From Nitrospira lenta (lineage in GTDB: Bacteria; Nitrospirota; Nitrospiria; Nitrospirales; Nitrospiraceae), in the NCBI RefSeq assembly GCF_900403705.1, contig NZ_OUNR01000016.1:310001-374000 (forward strand): a stretch of 64,000 nt of DNA, given 5' to 3'. Below are positions 63,988-64,000 of the stretch, piece by piece. Numbering within the stretch: the first letter of the stretch is position 1; the number at the start of each line of letters is the position of its first letter. Both the position numbers and the translations under genes were made by a program. Under the pieces are notes generated by a model. It was not told the origin of the DNA, searched no databases, and worked only from the letters and a program-made list of their open reading frames with translations.

Positions 63988-64000
63988 CCCACTATGGACG

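Overview
The window looks like a chromosomal segment of a free-living, GC-rich Gram-negative bacterium, most likely Nitrospira or a close relative in Nitrospirota. That placement is an inference from gene content and style: many lipoproteins and outer-membrane proteins, tripartite RND efflux, glycogen synthesis, thiocarboxylate sulfur carriers, and a dispersed palindromic intergenic repeat of a kind I associate with Nitrospira. No rRNA or other decisive marker is present. No prophage, insertion sequence, CRISPR array or replication origin was seen.

Layout. 0-12.5 kb: small exported or unknown proteins, HemW, a Ca2+/H+ antiporter, ClpS, DUF3386-like and DUF5069-like proteins, a TPM-domain protein, a nucleotidyltransferase-like protein with an altered active site, an FAD monooxygenase, and a phospholipase-D-like gene broken by an apparent deletion. 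12.6-17.9 kb: a compact sulfur-transfer locus with two ThiS/MoaD-like carriers, two E1-like (MoeB/ThiF) enzymes, a cysteine synthase, a threonine-synthase-like PLP enzyme, a NIL-domain protein and a JAMM protease. This looks like thiocarboxylate-based synthesis of cysteine and perhaps homocysteine. 18-32 kb: small zinc-binding proteins, an ABC exporter, peptide deformylase, a HEAT-repeat protein, a CusCBA/Czc-type metal RND pump and a PotABCD polyamine importer. 32-45 kb: glgC; a Ski2-like helicase encoded as two genes in swapped order (C-terminal half first); an outer-membrane barrel; a very large secreted glycosidase-like protein with near-perfect internal repeats; tRNA-Arg(ACG); and glgB. 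45-55.7 kb: periplasmic FKBP, a DUF882 peptidase, two receiver domains, PilZ, VanZ, a SagB-type dehydrogenase, a hemerythrin-like protein, TPR proteins and a PagL-like deacylase.

55.7-64 kb holds the most interesting block. After a glycosyltransferase-like gene and a methyltransferase comes a tightly overlapping operon: PqqD-like chaperone, two radical SAM enzymes, a 66-residue Gly/Ser/Cys-rich candidate precursor peptide, an HprK-like kinase, a third radical SAM/SPASM enzyme, a PF14907-type nucleotidyltransferase and a SipW-like S26 peptidase. The gene set and the ATGA couplings suggest an uncharacterised ribosomally made, post-translationally modified peptide (RiPP) system in which PqqD presents the leader, radical SAM enzymes modify the core, the kinase and nucleotidyltransferase add further groups, and the peptidase matures it. 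The operon may continue past the right edge.

Three copies of a roughly 120-bp palindromic repeat lie between genes at 13.8, 18.9 and 25.4 kb; two of them begin directly at a stop codon. All identifications are from reading the sequence and from memory of protein families; no searches were run.
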